Shown one piece after another: positions 1-5,742 of a DNA stretch of 7,892 nucleotides. How positions within the stretch are numbered: the stretch's first letter is position 1; each line of letters begins with the position of its first letter. The notes under the pieces were generated by a model that saw only the letters and a list, made by a program, of their open reading frames with translations, searched no databases and had not been told where the DNA came from. Source of the stretch: an uncultured Plesiomonas sp. (GTDB lineage Bacteria; Pseudomonadota; Gammaproteobacteria; Enterobacterales; CAMTGL01); contig CAMTGL010000091.1 in assembly GCA_947071955.1 (NCBI GenBank), positions 1-7,892 on the forward strand. Direction: 5' to 3'. Both the position numbers and the translations under genes were made by a program.

Positions 1-1652
1 GTAAGAACTACCACGCCTGTTGCCCGTTCCATAACGAAAAAAGCCCCTCTTTTACCGTCAGCGCTGAAAAACAGTTTTATCACTGTTTTGGCTGCGGTGC
101 GCACGGTAACGCCATCGGTTTTTTAATGGACTTTGATCGCCTTGAGTTTGTCGAAGCGATTGAAGAGCTAGCATCACAGCATGGCCTAGATATTCCGCGC
201 GAAATGGGCGGCAGCCAGCCGACGCAAGATCGTAAAGAAAAACGCAATCTATATGAGTTAATGGGGGCAATAGCCACCTATTATCGGGAACAGCAGGCCC
301 AACCACATGCTACACTGGTACAACAGTATCTGGTTCAACGTGGTCTGTCGGCAGAGATTATCCACAAATTTGGCATCGGCTTTGCGCCAGATGGCTGGGA
401 TAATGTACTCCGCAAATTTGGCGGTTCAGCAGAGCATCAGCAGGCACTTTCTGATGCCGGCATGCTGGTGCATAACGATAATGGCCGGGTCTATGATCGC
501 TTTCGCGAACGCCTGATGTTCCCAATCCGCGATCGCCGTGGGCGGGTTGTCGGGTTTGGTGGGCGGATTTTAGGCACGGGTACCCCTAAATACCTGAACT
601 CACCGGAAACGGCCATTTTTCATAAAGGCCGTGAACTGTACGGCTTATACGAAGCCCAGCAAGCACATCCGAAACTTGAGCACTTATTGGTGGTCGAAGG
701 ATATATGGATGTGGTGGCGCTCGCTCAGTTTAATGTTGATTACGCCGTTGCATCACTGGGCACATCAACCACTGCCGAGCACGTCCAATTGCTATTTCGC
801 AGTACCGATACGGTCATCTGCTGCTATGATGGTGATAATGCCGGTCGCGATGCAGCATGGCGTACACTGGAAACTGCCCTGCCCTATCTCAATGATGGGA
901 AGCAGGTAAAATTTATGTTTCTGCCAGATGGCGAAGATCCTGATACACTGGTTAGAAAGGAAGGTCAGGCCGCTTTTGAAGCACGTGTACAACAGGCAAC
1001 GCCATTATCTGCCTTTTTGTTTGAGAGTTTGCTACAACAAGTAGACCTGAGCAGCCAAGACGGGCGTGCTAAACTCAGTACACTGGCCATTCCGCTGATA
1101 GACAAAGTGCCGGGTAATACACTGCGGCTCTATCTGCGTAATGCATTAGGGCAAAAGCTGGGTATTCTTGATGAAAGCCAGCTAGAGCGGTTACTACCCA
1201 AGCTGCACAGTGAAAATAGCGCCCGAGCACCGCAGATTAAACGCACCCCAATGCGCATTTTAATCGGCTTACTGATCCAAAACCCTCAACTTGCTGGATG
1301 CGTCCCCTCTTTAGGCGGATTAGCACAGCTTGATATTCCCGGACTCTCGCTGTTTATTCAGTTGATTACGGCCTGTCAGGCTCAACCGGGGATCACCACC
1401 GGCCAGTTATTAGAACACTGGCGGGGAACAAAAGAGGGGCAACAACTTGAAATGCTGGCCATGTGGCACCATATGATCAGTGACGAGAACATTGATGATG
1501 AGTTTATGAATACGCTTGATCACCTATATATTCAGGGGGTAGAACAGCGTATGAATCAACTGATCGCGAAAGACCGTACACACGGCTTAAGTGCCGAAGA
1601 GCGTAGGGAACTTGCCCTGCTGATTACTACAGCCAAACCGGGCAATGGCTAG
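1..1652 (+). CDS. dnaG: DNA primase DnaG (5' end outside the window)
   Basis: DnaG makes the short RNA primers for leading- and lagging-strand synthesis and is recruited by the replicative helicase DnaB. The reading frame is already open at base 3 and runs 549 residues to TAG at 1650-1652. Aligned with E. coli primase it begins at about residue 34, so about 33 codons are missing and the full protein would be about 582 residues (E. coli 581). The ATG at 126 is internal, because the zinc-finger codons upstream are in frame. Visible in order: the CHC2 zinc-binding domain with Cys40, His43, Cys61 and Cys64 (bases 21-95); the RNA polymerase core with YDRFRERLMFPIRDRRGRVVGFGG; the TOPRIM metal-binding motifs VVEGYMD (about 686-709) and CYDGDNAGRDA (about 823-855); and a divergent C-terminal helicase-binding domain ending THGLSAEERRELALL. 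It lies 133 bp before rpoD on the same strand, as in the rpsU-dnaG-rpoD operon. No frameshift or loss of key residues is seen. Confidence 0.98.
   Translation, partial: KNYHACCPFHNEKSPSFTVSAEKQFYHCFGCGAHGNAIGFLMDFDRLEFVEAIEELASQHGLDIPREMGGSQPTQDRKEKRNLYELMGAIATYYREQQAQPHATLVQQYLVQRGLSAEIIHKFGIGFAPDGWDNVLRKFGGSAEHQQALSDAGMLVHNDNGRVYDRFRERLMFPIRDRRGRVVGFGGRILGTGTPKYLNSPETAIFHKGRELYGLYEAQQAHPKLEHLLVVEGYMDVVALAQFNVDYAVASLGTSTTAEHVQLLFRSTDTVICCYDGDNAGRDAAWRTLETALPYLNDGKQVKFMFLPDGEDPDTLVRKEGQAAFEARVQQATPLSAFLFESLLQQVDLSSQDGRAKLSTLAIPLIDKVPGNTLRLYLRNALGQKLGILDESQLERLLPKLHSENSARAPQIKRTPMRILIGLLIQNPQLAGCVPSLGGLAQLDIPGLSLFIQLITACQAQPGITTGQLLEHWRGTKEGQQLEMLAMWHHMISDENIDDEFMNTLDHLYIQGVEQRMNQLIAKDRTHGLSAEERRELALLITTAKPGNG
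1446..1474 (+). promoter_or_regulatory. Sigma-32 (heat-shock) type promoter inside dnaG, driving rpoD
   Basis: CTTGAA at 1446-1451 is followed after 15 bp by CACCATAT at 1467-1474. This matches the sigma-32 consensus (CTTGAA, 13-16 bp, CCCCATNT) at all six -35 bases and, counting the N position as a match, at seven of eight -10 bases. It falls in the dnaG codons for the LEMLAMW stretch, aligned with LEKLSMW in E. coli DnaG. From memory this is where E. coli carries the rpoD heat-shock promoter Phs. Transcription would start near 1481, giving an rpoD leader of about 300 nt. It would raise sigma-70 supply during heat shock independently of the upstream operon promoters. Activity is inferred, not shown. 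Confidence 0.72.
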
Positions 1653-1669
1653 TAGAAAAAATGCCCAAA

Positions 1670-1678
1670 TGCTATAAT
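1670..1678 (+). promoter_or_regulatory. Extended -10 sigma-70 promoter in front of rpoD
   Basis: TGCTATAAT at 1670-1678 is a perfect TGnTATAAT extended -10 element, 17 bp after the dnaG stop codon. No good -35 hexamer sits 16-18 bp upstream (the position holds TAGTAG), which is acceptable for extended -10 promoters. The predicted start is near 1685, giving an rpoD leader of about 100 nt that begins in the hairpin and repeat region. It would uncouple rpoD from dnaG transcription. Confidence 0.55.
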
Positions 1679-1718
1679 CGATGGTTTACACTATTTAATA
1701 CAGTGCTTTACACCATCG
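1679..1718 (+). other. Stem-loop in the dnaG-rpoD intergenic region
   Basis: CGATGGT (1679-1685) pairs perfectly with ACCATCG (1712-1718). An inner CACT/AGTG stem (1689-1692 with 1702-1705) can stack above an internal loop. There is no following U-tract, so it is not a Rho-independent terminator. It could be an RNA processing or stability element, because the E. coli dnaG-rpoD transcript is cleaved in this gap. If transcription starts near 1685, only readthrough RNA from dnaG would form the full stem. Confidence 0.5.
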
Positions 1719-1738
1719 TAATTCGCGGTTTACACCGC
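1683..1738 (+). repeat. Three phased copies of TTTACAC before rpoD
   Basis: TTTACAC occurs at 1685-1691, 1707-1713 and 1729-1735, with exactly 22 bp between copies. The extended consensus is G(G/C)TTTACAC(C/T). The third copy lies in a small perfect hairpin, GCGGT-TTAC-ACCGC (1725-1738). A 22-bp period is about two helical turns, so the words face the same side of the DNA. They could be protein-binding sites or remnants of a local duplication. The words resemble the lac -35 TTTACA, but none has a fitting -10 at 16-18 bp. Confidence 0.6.
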
Positions 1739-1785
1739 CGTGTACTAGTTTCTTCTTTCAGACCTTGAAGTGTGGATATCGTCTT

Positions 1786-3633
1786 ATGGAGCAAAACCCG
1801 CAGTCACAGCTTAAGCTTCTTGTTACCAAGGGTAAAGAGCAGGGCTACCTGACCTATGCTGAGGTCAATGACCATCTGCCGGAAGATATCGTCGACTCCG
1901 ATCAAATCGAAGACATTATCCAGATGATCAACGATATGGGTATTCAGGTGCTGGAAGAAGCCCCTGATGCCGATGATCTGATGCTGGCAGAGAGCCTCGC
2001 TGATGATGATGCAGCGGAAGCCGCTGCGCAGGTATTGTCGAGTGTAGAATCCGAGATTGGTCGTACGACTGACCCTGTGCGCATGTATATGCGCGAAATG
2101 GGCACCGTTGAACTGCTTACCCGTGAGGGTGAAATTGATATCGCTAAACGCATCGAAGACGGTATCAACCAAGTACAATGTTCAGTTGCCGAATATCCGG
2201 AAGCAATCACCTATCTTTTAGAACAATATGACCGTGTTGAGGCTGGCACGTCACGTCTTTCTGATCTGATTACGGGTTTTGTTGACCCGAATGCAGAAGA
2301 GGACATGGCTCCCACAGCAACACATGTAGGATCAGAGCTCACCGAAGAGCAGCTAGCTGACGAAGACGTTGACGATGATGACGAAGAGAGCGAAAGCGAT
2401 GACTCTTCTGAAGACGATGGCTCAATTGATCCTGAACTGGCGCGTGAAAAGTTCACCGAACTGCGCGATCAGTATGAAGTTACCCGCCAAGCTATCAAGC
2501 TCAATGGCCGTAACCATGCTGCAACCAATGAAGAGATTCAGAACCTTTCTGAAGTATTCAAACAGTTCCGTTTAGTACCAAAGCAGTTTGATTATCTGGT
2601 TGGCTCAATGCGTTCAATGATGGAGCGTGTTCGTACTCAAGAACGCATCATCATGAAGCTGTGTGTTGAACAGTGCAAAATGCCGAAAAAGAACTTTGTT
2701 ACCCTGTTTGCAGGCAACGAGACTAACCCTAGCTGGTTTGAAAAAGCACTGGCTGCGGGTAAACCTTGGTCTATGCGCCTGACTGAAGTGGGTGATGAAG
2801 TGCAGCGCTGTCTGCAAAAAATGCGTCAGATCGAAGAAGAAACCGGTCTGACCATTGAGCAGGTAAAAGACATCAACCGTCGTATGTCTATCGGTGAAGC
2901 GAAAGCCCGCCGTGCGAAAAAAGAGATGGTTGAAGCGAACTTACGTTTGGTAATTTCGATTGCGAAAAAGTACACCAACCGTGGTTTGCAGTTCTTGGAT
3001 CTGATTCAAGAAGGTAACATCGGCTTGATGAAAGCGGTGGATAAGTTTGAATATCGCCGTGGTTATAAGTTCTCAACCTATGCAACATGGTGGATCCGTC
3101 AGGCGATTACGCGCTCGATTGCCGATCAGGCACGTACCATCCGTATTCCTGTGCATATGATTGAAACCATCAACAAGCTAAACCGTATCTCGCGCCAAAT
3201 GCTGCAAGAGATGGGTCGTGAGCCTAGCCCAGAAGAGCTGGCCGAGCGCATGATGATGCCGGAAGATAAGATCCGTAAAGTGCTGAAAATCGCCAAAGAG
3301 CCAATCTCAATGGAAACACCTATCGGTGATGACGAAGATTCGCATTTGGGTGATTTTATTGAAGATACCACGCTTGAGCTGCCACTTGACTCTGCAACCT
3401 CAGAGAGTCTGCGTAACGCTACCCGTGATGTCTTAGAAGGCCTGACTGCACGTGAAGCCAAAGTGCTGCGCATGCGTTTTGGTATCGATATGAATACTGA
3501 CCACACGCTCGAAGAGGTCGGTAAGCAGTTTGACGTTACTCGTGAGCGTATTCGTCAGATCGAAGCTAAAGCACTGCGTAAACTGCGTCATCCAAGCCGC
3601 TCAGAAGTTCTGCGCAGCTTCCTTGACGAGTAA
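1786..3633 (+). CDS. rpoD: RNA polymerase primary sigma factor RpoD (sigma-70)
   Basis: This is the housekeeping sigma factor that directs core RNA polymerase to -10/-35 promoters. It is 615 residues long (E. coli 613) and starts MEQNPQSQLK. I chose the ATG at 1786 because homology begins exactly there; an in-frame TTG at 1765 would add seven unrelated residues. The ribosome site is weak (GTGGA, 1772-1776). Domains: region 1.1 at about 1-80; region 1.2 at about 96-127 (DPVRMYMREMGTVELLTREGEIDIA); a non-conserved region at about 130-375 containing an Asp/Glu/Ser-rich tract at 187-212; region 2 at about 380-455, including the -10-melting and recognition segment YATWWIRQAITRSIADQ (432-448); region 3 at about 458-535; and region 4.2, the -35-binding helix-turn-helix, at about 573-603 (VTRERIRQIEAKALRKLRHP). 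All conserved regions are intact. It is last in the operon and ends at the convergent terminator shared with tyrS. Confidence 0.99.
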   Translation: MEQNPQSQLKLLVTKGKEQGYLTYAEVNDHLPEDIVDSDQIEDIIQMINDMGIQVLEEAPDADDLMLAESLADDDAAEAAAQVLSSVESEIGRTTDPVRMYMREMGTVELLTREGEIDIAKRIEDGINQVQCSVAEYPEAITYLLEQYDRVEAGTSRLSDLITGFVDPNAEEDMAPTATHVGSELTEEQLADEDVDDDDEESESDDSSEDDGSIDPELAREKFTELRDQYEVTRQAIKLNGRNHAATNEEIQNLSEVFKQFRLVPKQFDYLVGSMRSMMERVRTQERIIMKLCVEQCKMPKKNFVTLFAGNETNPSWFEKALAAGKPWSMRLTEVGDEVQRCLQKMRQIEEETGLTIEQVKDINRRMSIGEAKARRAKKEMVEANLRLVISIAKKYTNRGLQFLDLIQEGNIGLMKAVDKFEYRRGYKFSTYATWWIRQAITRSIADQARTIRIPVHMIETINKLNRISRQMLQEMGREPSPEELAERMMMPEDKIRKVLKIAKEPISMETPIGDDEDSHLGDFIEDTTLELPLDSATSESLRNATRDVLEGLTAREAKVLRMRFGIDMNTDHTLEEVGKQFDVTRERIRQIEAKALRKLRHPSRSEVLRSFLDE

Positions 3634-3656
3634 ATCGGCACGGTTGATTATCTCGG

Positions 3657-3697
3657 TGGTTATCGGTGTTCACATCATGAGTGATCATCGATAGCCA
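3657..3697 (+). other. Stem-loop in the rpoD 3' untranslated region
   Basis: TGGTTATCG (3657-3665) pairs with CGATAGCCA (3689-3697), giving nine pairs in RNA including one U-G. It has no U-tract and stands about 50 bp before the real terminator, so it is probably a 3'-end stability or processing structure. A further small perfect stem, GGTAT-AAATA-ATACC, follows at 3715-3729. Function is unknown. Confidence 0.4.
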
Positions 3698-3741
3698 TTA
3701 ATAATCAAAGATGGGGTATAAATAATACCGCCATCACAGTC

Positions 3742-3772
3742 AAAAAAAGCCCGTCATCTGACGGGCTTTTTT
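3742..3772. terminator. Bidirectional Rho-independent terminator between rpoD and tyrS
   Basis: The stem GCCCGTC(A)/(T)GACGGGC (3749-3756 with 3759-3766) is flanked by seven A on the left (3742-3748) and six T on the right (3767-3772). It therefore reads as a G/C-rich hairpin plus U-tract on either strand. It lies 108 bp after the rpoD stop and 23 bp past the tyrS stop, as expected for two convergent genes sharing one terminator. Confidence 0.95.
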
Positions 3773-3795
3773 ATTAGCATGCTGTTTCAAGCAGA

Positions 3796-4998
3796 TTATT
3801 TCAGAGTGACACGCGCAAACTTACGCTTACCAACCTGATACACTGCGGTATTACCGGCGCTCAAGGTCAGTTTGGCATCATCGACCTTCTCACCATCAAT
3901 CTTCACGCCGCCCTGCTTAATCATCCGCAGTGCTTCTGACGTTGATGCCACCAATTCAGCCTCTTTGAGCAAATTGGCAATCGCAATACCTTCACTACCG
4001 GCTTCCAGCGTCAATTCCGGCATATCTTCCGGCATAGCACCTTTTTGGAAACGGTTGATAAACTCTTGCTCTGCAGCATCGGCATCAGCTTGTGAATGGA
4101 AGCGAGCAATAATCTCTTTTGCCAGCCACACTTTCACATCACGCGGGTTCAGCGTACCGGCCGCTACGCGCGCTTTGAAATCCTCGATTTCAGCCAGTGG
4201 GCGGAAAGAGAGCAGCACGTACCAATCCCACATCAGCTCATCAGAAATCGACATCACTTTACCGAACATCTCTGACGGTGCTTCGCTGATCCCGATATAG
4301 TTATGGGCCGATTTTGACATTTTCTTCTCGCCATCTAACCCAACCAGCAATGGCATGGTGATGACGATTTGTGGCTTCTGGCCATAATCTTTTTGCAGTT
4401 CACGCCCCATCAGCAGATTGAAGCGCTGATCGGTACCCCCGAGCTCAACGTCAGCTTCAAGTGCCACAGAGTCATAGCCCTGTAACAGCGGGTACATAAA
4501 TTCGTGAATAGCAATTGACTGGTTATCACGGAAACGGGTTTTAAAATCATCACGTTCGAGCATACGCGCTACGGTCTGGCGCGCAGCAAGACGGATCATC
4601 CCTTCGGCACCCATTTCTCCCAACCAGCTGGAGTTAAACTCAATGCGGGTTTTAGCCGGATCAAGAACTTTAAACACCTGCTCTTTATAGGTTTCCGCAT
4701 TCGCCAGCACCTGATCTTTGGTCAGCGGCGGGCGGGTGGTATTTTTACCTGAAGGATCACCAACCATGCCGGTGAAATCACCAATCAGGAAAATAACCTC
4801 ATGGCCCAGCTCTTGGAACTGACGCAGCTTGGTCAGAATTACGGTATGACCAAGGTGAATATCCGGTGCTGTCGGATCAGCGCCCAGCTTCACCCGCAGT
4901 GGTCGCCCTTCTTTCAGCTTGGCGATGAGTTCATCTTCCGGCAGTAAGTCATCCACACCGCGCTTAATTACCGCCAGTGCTTCTTCAATACGCACCAT
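3796..4998 (-). CDS. tyrS: Tyrosyl-tRNA synthetase, KMSKS-type (TyrZ-like)
   Basis: This class I aminoacyl-tRNA synthetase attaches tyrosine to tRNA-Tyr in the cytosol. It is 400 residues long and starts at ATG 4998-4996 behind a clear AGGAG about 6 nt upstream. Visible motifs are the ATP-binding HIGH variant HLGH at 48-51 (in ADPTAPDIHLGH), the GDFTGMVGDPSGK loop at 73-85, the tyrosine-site stretch LGGTDQRFNLL (186-196), KMSKS at 226-230, and a C-terminal S4-like RNA-binding domain at about 340-400. Length and the canonical KMSKS place it with the Haemophilus/Vibrio/Pseudomonas type. E. coli TyrS is 424 residues and has a KFGKT-type signature. It is transcribed toward rpoD and is separated from erpA by 242 bp containing the erpA terminator, so it is probably its own transcription unit. 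No defect is seen. Whether the genome also carries an E. coli-type tyrS cannot be told from here. Confidence 0.97.
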   Translation of the reverse strand: MVRIEEALAVIKRGVDDLLPEDELIAKLKEGRPLRVKLGADPTAPDIHLGHTVILTKLRQFQELGHEVIFLIGDFTGMVGDPSGKNTTRPPLTKDQVLANAETYKEQVFKVLDPAKTRIEFNSSWLGEMGAEGMIRLAARQTVARMLERDDFKTRFRDNQSIAIHEFMYPLLQGYDSVALEADVELGGTDQRFNLLMGRELQKDYGQKPQIVITMPLLVGLDGEKKMSKSAHNYIGISEAPSEMFGKVMSISDELMWDWYVLLSFRPLAEIEDFKARVAAGTLNPRDVKVWLAKEIIARFHSQADADAAEQEFINRFQKGAMPEDMPELTLEAGSEGIAIANLLKEAELVASTSEALRMIKQGGVKIDGEKVDDAKLTLSAGNTAVYQVGKRKFARVTLK

Positions 4999-5041
4999 TC
5001 GGGTCTCCTAGATACGTAAAAACAGTCATTGTGAATGCTCC

Positions 5042-5069
5042 ATACTACTGGATTCAGCAAGCAAGGCAA
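5042..5069 (-). promoter_or_regulatory. Candidate sigma-70 promoter for tyrS
   Basis: On the minus strand, TTGCCT (5069-5064) and TAGTAT (5047-5042) are separated by 16 bp. Each matches its consensus hexamer at four of six positions. The start would be near 5035, giving a leader of about 37 nt before the tyrS ATG at 4998. The erpA terminator upstream makes a separate tyrS promoter necessary, but these boxes are only moderate matches. Confidence 0.35.
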
Positions 5070-5162
5070 ACCGGAACACAGGGGAATCGGCAGGATTATT
5101 CGGCCTGTAGAGCACAAATTTTCACAGAAAAGAGATTTACTCTGTTTTAGGGATACACAGAC

Positions 5163-5194
5163 AAAAAAATACCCCGCAATAATAACGAGGTATT
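5163..5194 (-). terminator. Rho-independent terminator of erpA
   Basis: On the minus strand, AATACCTCG (5194-5186) pairs with CGGGGTATT (5176-5168), giving nine pairs with one U-G around a 9-nt loop. A run of T follows on the minus strand (A at 5163-5169 on the plus strand). It begins 46 bp after the erpA stop codon and separates erpA from tyrS. Confidence 0.85.
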
Positions 5195-5240
5195 CTCTTT
5201 CTGGCCGGTACAAAACACCTGTATTCTGACTCTATTCAGT

Positions 5241-5585
5241 TTAAATACTGAACGATGAACCACAACCGCAGGTGCTTTTTGCATTCGGGTTTTGCACCAC
5301 GAAGCGTGAACCTTCTAGACCATCAATATAATCGACTTCACCGTCAATCAAATATTGCAGGCTCATCGGATCAACCACCAGTGCAACACCGCTATTTTCA
5401 ATCAGCATGTCACCATCGTTAACTGCTTCATCAAACGTAAAACCATACTGGAAACCACTGCAACCACCACCGGTGATATAAACGCGTAATTTCAGGTTTG
5501 GGTTATTCTCTTCCGCAATCAGCGTTTTCACTTTATTTGCCGCCGCATCAGTAAACTGCAGGGGCAAGGCTGGTACGTCACTCAT
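5241..5585 (-). CDS. erpA: A-type iron-sulfur carrier protein ErpA
   Basis: ErpA receives Fe-S clusters from the Isc or Suf machinery and passes them to apo-enzymes, including those of isoprenoid synthesis and respiration. The 114-residue length equals that of E. coli ErpA, and the sequence is nearly collinear with it. The three cluster-ligand cysteines are present: Cys42 in TGGGCSGFQYGF, and Cys106 and Cys108 in STCGCGSSFSI at the C terminus. Start is ATG at 5585-5583, with GGAG about 9 nt upstream. It lies downstream of clcA on the same strand with a 157-bp gap, and hemL follows beyond clcA on the opposite strand; this is the E. coli arrangement. The gap holds a good promoter overlapped by an IscR type 1 site, so expression should respond to Fe-S status. 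It has its own terminator. ErpA is preferred over IscA or SufA because of the end-to-end match and the hemL/clcA context. Confidence 0.98.
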   Translation of the reverse strand: MSDVPALPLQFTDAAANKVKTLIAEENNPNLKLRVYITGGGCSGFQYGFTFDEAVNDGDMLIENSGVALVVDPMSLQYLIDGEVDYIDGLEGSRFVVQNPNAKSTCGCGSSFSI

Positions 5586-5615
5586 TATTCTGTCTCCACA
5601 ATCAGAAGCGGGCCG

Positions 5616-5644
5616 ATTATCTAATACCTGACCAACGCGTTCAA
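5616..5644 (-). promoter_or_regulatory. Sigma-70 promoter of erpA
   Basis: On the minus strand, the -35 box TTGAAC (5644-5639) and -10 box GATAAT (5621-5616) are separated by exactly 17 bp. The -10 matches the consensus at five of six positions. The predicted start is near 5609, giving a leader of about 24 nt before the ATG at 5585. Both boxes overlap or abut the IscR site, which fits repression by promoter occlusion. Confidence 0.75.
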
Positions 5645-5648
5645 GTAT
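5624..5648 (-). promoter_or_regulatory. IscR type 1 binding site over the erpA promoter
   Basis: On the minus strand the 25-bp imperfect palindrome has arms ATACTTGAAC and GGTCAGGTAT around a 5-bp centre. Against the IscR type 1 consensus as I recall it (ATASYYGACTR-www-YAGTCRRSTAT) it agrees at 20 of 25 positions, including all outer positions. It covers the -35 box and the spacer and stops just short of the -10. Cluster-loaded [2Fe-2S]-IscR represses such sites, and E. coli erpA is a known IscR target, so this would induce erpA when clusters are scarce. The assignment is by motif only. Confidence 0.75.
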
Positions 5649-5742
5649 TGAGCATAATTATTGTGTGTGATTATCTCGCTATCGGCACACATAAACTGCC
5701 GGATTTCGGGAATCATACCCTAATGCCGAACCATAGCAGAGA

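Noticed and set aside
126..128. ATG at 126 as the start of dnaG
   Set aside because: The frame is open from base 3 and encodes the conserved CHC2 zinc-finger residues upstream of this ATG, so it is an internal methionine (about residue 75).
1685..1735. TTTACA words as -35 boxes of tandem promoters
   Set aside because: At 16-18 bp downstream of each word there is no acceptable -10 hexamer.
1683..1748. CRISPR-like or tandem repeat array
   Set aside because: Only about 9-12 bp of each 22-bp unit is shared, there are three units, and no cas gene is near.
1765..1785. TTG start giving RpoD a 7-residue N-terminal extension
   Set aside because: RpoD homology begins exactly at the ATG at 1786, the added residues are unlike any RpoD N terminus I know, and there is no good ribosome site for the TTG.
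4999..5162. T-box riboswitch before tyrS
   Set aside because: T-boxes are essentially a Gram-positive device, and I see neither the conserved T-box sequence nor a terminator/antiterminator pair in front of tyrS.
5035..5229. Plus-strand 64-codon frame between tyrS and erpA
   Set aside because: It has no ribosome site, crosses the erpA terminator hairpin, and its product resembles nothing known. It is a chance frame in a gap.
5649..5676. Fur box from the AT-rich GATAAT/ATTAT words upstream of erpA
   Set aside because: The words do not form the 19-bp Fur palindrome; too many positions disagree.
5699..5742. Rho-independent terminator after clcA
   Set aside because: Short TTCGG/CCGAA pairing is possible on the minus strand, but no U-tract follows and the pairings conflict with each other.
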